This document shows positions 12,001 through 14,813 of a DNA stretch of 14,813 bases, piece by piece. The stretch's first letter is position 1; each line of letters begins with the position of its first letter. The notes beneath the pieces were generated by a model. That model made no database searches, was not told the DNA's origin, and worked only from the letters and a program-made list of their open reading frames with translations. Origin of the DNA: Acidimicrobiaceae bacterium (lineage in GTDB: Bacteria; Actinomycetota; Acidimicrobiia; Acidimicrobiales; Acidimicrobiaceae); the NCBI GenBank assembly GCA_013044415.1, contig JABEUO010000128.1:1-14813 (forward strand), given 5' to 3'. A program made the translations under genes and the position numbers.

Positions 12001-14703
12001 TTGGATTCAGGCTTCCGCGAAGTATTTATGGGCCAGGTCGGTTTTGAACTGGACGATTTCCAGCTCTCAGCTTTCGACCTAATAGATCGAGGGGAGTCGG
12101 TCTTGGTGGCGGCTCCCACTGGTTCGGGAAAGACGCTGGTAGGCCTCTACGCAATTGAACGAGTGCTTAAACAGGGGGCTAAGGCGTATTATACGACGCC
12201 CCTGAAAGCCCTATCGAATCAGAAATATGTCGAATTTTGCTCCTCCTTTGGCAGCGCAAAGGTAGGTTTGCTGACTGGTGACAATTCAATTCGCCCAGAC
12301 GCCGATGTCGTTGTCATGACCACCGAGGTTCTGAGAAATATGCTTTATGCAGGTTCTTCCGAAATTGACAAGCTGGGCCTGGTCGTGCTGGACGAGGTCC
12401 ACTACTTGCAGAATCCCTACAGGGGGGGTGTGTGGGAAGAGGTGATCATCCACCTTCCGCCAACGGTATCCCTGGTCTGCCTCTCGGCAACGGTTTCAAA
12501 CGCCGAGGAGTTCGCATCGTGGATGAAGACCGTCAGAGGTTCAATGGAAGCGGTTATCGAGGAGCGCCGACCAGTTGAGCTCAAGCATCTCTATATTGTC
12601 GGAGATAAGAGAAGCGGAACGACGGAATTACTGCCTACATTTGTAGATGGGAAGCCGAATCCTGAGGGACATACCTTCGATGCACCTTGGCTTAGTGAAG
12701 AGATGTTCAAAAGGCGTTCAAGGCCCAGGGCTTACTCGCCGAGCAGGGTGGACGTACTCGCGAAGCTCTCGGCAGCGGAGGCACTTCCCGCAATATACTT
12801 CATATTCTCTCGAAATGGCTGCGACGAAGCGGTAAGGAGCGTAAAGCTTTCCGGATTACGATTCACCAGCCAAGCCGAACGAAAAGAGATTAGGGCAATA
12901 GTTTCTGAGAGGACCCAGAATATAGACCCCGCGGACTTGGAAGTCTTAGGCTTTGGTGCTTGGCTTGATGCGTTGGAAGCGGGTATTGCGGCTCATCACG
13001 CTGGCATGGTTCCACCATTTAGGGAAGCGGTCGAGGCCTGCTTCGAGAGATCCCTAGTCAGGGTTGTTTTTGCAACGGAGACCTTGAGCCTCGGAGTCAA
13101 TATGCCAGCTAGATCCGTTGTAATCGAGAAATTGACGAAGTTCAATGGTGAGCGCCACGACCTACTTTCACCTGGTGAATATACCCAGCTTTCGGGGAGA
13201 GCAGGTCGAAGGGGTATAGACGAAGTAGGGCATTGCGTTGTGGTGTGGTCCCCGGCGACAACTTTTTCGCAAGCGGCATCTCTGGCTTCGACACGGTCAT
13301 ATCCGATTACCTCCTCGTTCCGTCCAAACTACAACATGGCAACAAATTTGGTAAAGGGATTCGCCCCCGACACCGTCAGGCACCTACTCAACCTCTCCTT
13401 TGCGCAGTTCAGATCCGACTCGGAAGTCGTCGAGATTGAAGCAGAGCTCGCCCGATTGAGGCGACGCGTAGATGAAGCACGGCGTGAAGCAGAGTGTGGA
13501 TTTGGCGATATTTGGGATTACCTGGACAGAAAGGTTAACGGCCACCCGCCGCAGGTGGCCGGGCGGCAGCTAACTATGCCTCCTCGGGTGAGACTCGACA
13601 GGTTGCGCCCAGGGGATGTTCTTGCGATTGACGACGGAAACTCCACAAAGTTACCACTAGTAGTTGTGCTATCCACGGGGGTCCGATCTAATCAAAGGGT
13701 AAAAATATTAGCTGTGTCTGGTGTTGGAAGGGTACATCGCCTCACCGGCGTTCACGAGGAGCTACTCCAAATGATCGGTTCGGTGGTCCTGCCTCGCCCA
13801 TATGCGCCGAGCGACACCACATACAAGAAGAAGCTGTCCGGACTGCTTACTCCCTTTGCGTCTCCTGTCTATTCGCTGGTCGAACCGAAGATTGAAAGGC
13901 CCAACAGAAATCGACCTATCGTGGATCAAGAGCTCTTGCGACTAGAGGCCAATCTCCAAGAGTGTGATGATTTCAAGACCCACCTCAATTCGGCTAAGAA
14001 GGCACAGAAGATCCAAGGACGTATATCTGAGCTCTCAAGACGGGTCAGGTCAAAGCTAGAGTCATTGGCAATACAGTTTGACCGAGTCGTAGAGATACTC
14101 GAGGATCTAGGTTACGTTGAGAATTGGCAGCTCAGTGAGAAGGGGGAGAGGCTTTCACGCCTTTATGCCGAGAGCGACCTACTCTGCTCAATGGCTATGG
14201 AGGAGGGGCTCTTTGTCGGACTCGGTCCAGAAAGTCTTGCTGCGCTAGTGTCGACCCTTACCTATGAAGCCCGGCCACAATTTCGGGGAGATCCGGGTTT
14301 GCCCACCAATTCCGTTGCTGTAAGATATCGCCGCATTCTGGACTTGAGAAAGTCCTTAGTCGCCATGGAAGCGAAGGCCAGAATTCCCCTCACCCGAGAG
14401 CCAGACGCAGGATTTTCTAGAATGATTTTCCGATGGGTGCAGGGAAAGCCTTTGCTGGAAGTATTGGGACCTGAGAGGCTCCCGGCGGGCGATTTTATTC
14501 GAAACGCAAAGCAGCTTTTGGATCTCCTTCGACAAATTAGAGATGTCGCACCAACCGAAGAGGTTCGACTCTGCGCAGACAAGGCGTGTCGAATGATTTT
14601 TAGGGGTGTGGTAGCGGCTTCTTCGCAGGTTTACTTCGACGTAAAGTCACTCGAACGACAGGGTAACTCGCCGGGACAGGTGGCAAACCCAGAGCTTAAC
14701 TAG
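12001..14703 (+). CDS. helY: Ski2/Mtr4-like DEVH helicase HelY
   Basis: Superfamily 2 helicase of the Ski2/Mtr4 group, expected to unwind RNA in processing or decay. The 900-residue protein shows Q-motif-like LDDFQLSAF (17-25), Walker A AAPTGSGKT (37-45, K44), TTPLKALSNQK (motif Ia), DEVH (131-134), LSATVSNAEEF (motif III), then in the second RecA domain HHAGM, FATETLSLGVNMPA, and QLSGRAGRRG (396-405, motif VI). A middle segment with predicted coiled coil (about 478-500) and a C-terminal DSHCT-type helical domain (about 700-890) follow, the domains expected of HelY. All ATPase residues are intact. TTG 12001 is weakly supported; ATG 12028 (residue 10) is a credible alternative, as family similarity begins just after it. 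helY follows tatC in mycobacteria too. Confidence 0.93.
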   Translation: MDSGFREVFMGQVGFELDDFQLSAFDLIDRGESVLVAAPTGSGKTLVGLYAIERVLKQGAKAYYTTPLKALSNQKYVEFCSSFGSAKVGLLTGDNSIRPDADVVVMTTEVLRNMLYAGSSEIDKLGLVVLDEVHYLQNPYRGGVWEEVIIHLPPTVSLVCLSATVSNAEEFASWMKTVRGSMEAVIEERRPVELKHLYIVGDKRSGTTELLPTFVDGKPNPEGHTFDAPWLSEEMFKRRSRPRAYSPSRVDVLAKLSAAEALPAIYFIFSRNGCDEAVRSVKLSGLRFTSQAERKEIRAIVSERTQNIDPADLEVLGFGAWLDALEAGIAAHHAGMVPPFREAVEACFERSLVRVVFATETLSLGVNMPARSVVIEKLTKFNGERHDLLSPGEYTQLSGRAGRRGIDEVGHCVVVWSPATTFSQAASLASTRSYPITSSFRPNYNMATNLVKGFAPDTVRHLLNLSFAQFRSDSEVVEIEAELARLRRRVDEARREAECGFGDIWDYLDRKVNGHPPQVAGRQLTMPPRVRLDRLRPGDVLAIDDGNSTKLPLVVVLSTGVRSNQRVKILAVSGVGRVHRLTGVHEELLQMIGSVVLPRPYAPSDTTYKKKLSGLLTPFASPVYSLVEPKIERPNRNRPIVDQELLRLEANLQECDDFKTHLNSAKKAQKIQGRISELSRRVRSKLESLAIQFDRVVEILEDLGYVENWQLSEKGERLSRLYAESDLLCSMAMEEGLFVGLGPESLAALVSTLTYEARPQFRGDPGLPTNSVAVRYRRILDLRKSLVAMEAKARIPLTREPDAGFSRMIFRWVQGKPLLEVLGPERLPAGDFIRNAKQLLDLLRQIRDVAPTEEVRLCADKACRMIFRGVVAASSQVYFDVKSLERQGNSPGQVANPELN

Positions 14704-14707
14704 TCGG

Positions 14708-14725
14708 ATCACTTTTAATAGTGAT
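14708..14725. terminator. Short hairpin after helY
   Basis: ATCACT (14708-14713) pairs with AGTGAT (14720-14725) around TTTAAT, five bases past the helY stop. The stem is short and AT-rich and is not followed by a T-run (AAATTGG), so it is at best a weak terminator or an mRNA 3'-end structure. Confidence 0.3.
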
Positions 14726-14754
14726 AAATTGGCGGCTACTTTGATGCTTGCGCC

Positions 14755-14760
14755 TAGTAT
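14755..14760 (+). promoter_or_regulatory. Candidate -10 box before the last gene
   Basis: TAGTAT fits the TANNNT pattern of housekeeping -10 boxes and ends nine bases before the ATG at 14770. A transcript would start within a few bases of that ATG, that is nearly leaderless, which is common in actinobacteria and would explain the lack of a Shine-Dalgarno. The -35 position (about 14732-14737, GCGGCT) does not match the consensus. Confidence 0.3.
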
Positions 14761-14769
14761 GGCGCGACT

Positions 14770-14813
14770 ATGCACGAGGGGACGAGCGACAACAGATCTG
14801 AAGAATTTTCCGA
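14770..14813 (+). CDS. Start of an unidentified gene, cut by window edge
   Basis: An ATG opens a frame that runs off the window after 14 codons (MHEGTSDNRSEEFS). The polar, acidic start is typical of an actinobacterial N-terminus but identifies nothing. No Shine-Dalgarno precedes it. A second open frame starts at ATG 14759 (MARLCTRGRATT) and cannot be excluded; its composition looks less natural. Function unknown. Confidence 0.35.
   Translation, partial: MHEGTSDNRSEEFS

Noticed and set aside
14262..14582. 106-codon minus-strand frame within helY
   Set aside because: Antisense to the conserved C-terminal domain of HelY, without ribosome site.
1..14813. Mobile element, phage, CRISPR or tRNA
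   Set aside because: No transposase, integrase, terminal repeats, spaced repeats or tRNA-like cloverleaf were seen; the holin-like protein at 377 belongs to a chromosomal actinobacterial type.

Overview
The window carries the Pup-proteasome locus of an actinobacterium, flanked by tRNA-modification, protein-secretion and RNA-helicase genes. The order trmI - ferredoxin/arc - dop - pup - prcB - prcA - pafA - ... - tatA/B - tatC - helY follows, gene for gene, the arrangement known from Mycobacterium tuberculosis (Rv2118c down to Rv2092c), so the phylum is secure. Base composition looks close to balanced, and AGG/AGA arginine codons are frequent in every gene. That is unlike Streptomyces or Mycobacterium and points to a moderate-GC actinobacterium. 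My guess is a member of the Acidimicrobiia; this is inference only.

Layout. 1-376: no gene seen; a 14-bp tandem repeat at the left edge and a strong hairpin at 241-267. 377-2149, plus strand: three small membrane-associated proteins (a holin-superfamily-like protein, a one-helix protein, an unrecognised one-helix protein), then the tRNA m1A58 methyltransferase trmI, all tightly packed or overlapping. 2150-2386: non-coding, with GC-rich sequence that can fold in two mutually exclusive ways over a good Shine-Dalgarno in front of a 17-codon frame. 2387-2623, minus strand: a small 3Fe-4S-type ferredoxin, diverging from arc. 2822-9303: arc, dop, pup, prcB, prcA, pafA. 9312-10025: signal peptidase I (lepB). 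10135-10494: an unrecognised zinc-ribbon-like protein. 10667-14703: a TatB-like protein, tatC and the Ski2-like helicase helY. 14770-end: probable start of another gene.

How it works together. Pup already ends in Gly-Gly-Glu, so PafA can join it to lysines of target proteins without prior deamidation. Dop is then needed mainly as the depupylase. ARC (Mpa) recognises the Pup coiled coil, unfolds the conjugate and feeds it into the PrcA/PrcB 20S core, docking through its C-terminal GQYL. The pafB/pafC regulators that follow pafA in many actinobacteria are absent here; lepB and the zinc-ribbon gene occupy that place, putting a secretion group (signal peptidase, Tat) directly after the degradation group.

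I see no mobile element, CRISPR array, tRNA or rRNA. The window is mostly a conserved locus. The least explained parts are the 2150-2310 intergenic structure, the small membrane genes, the zinc-ribbon gene and the pup-prcB spacer.
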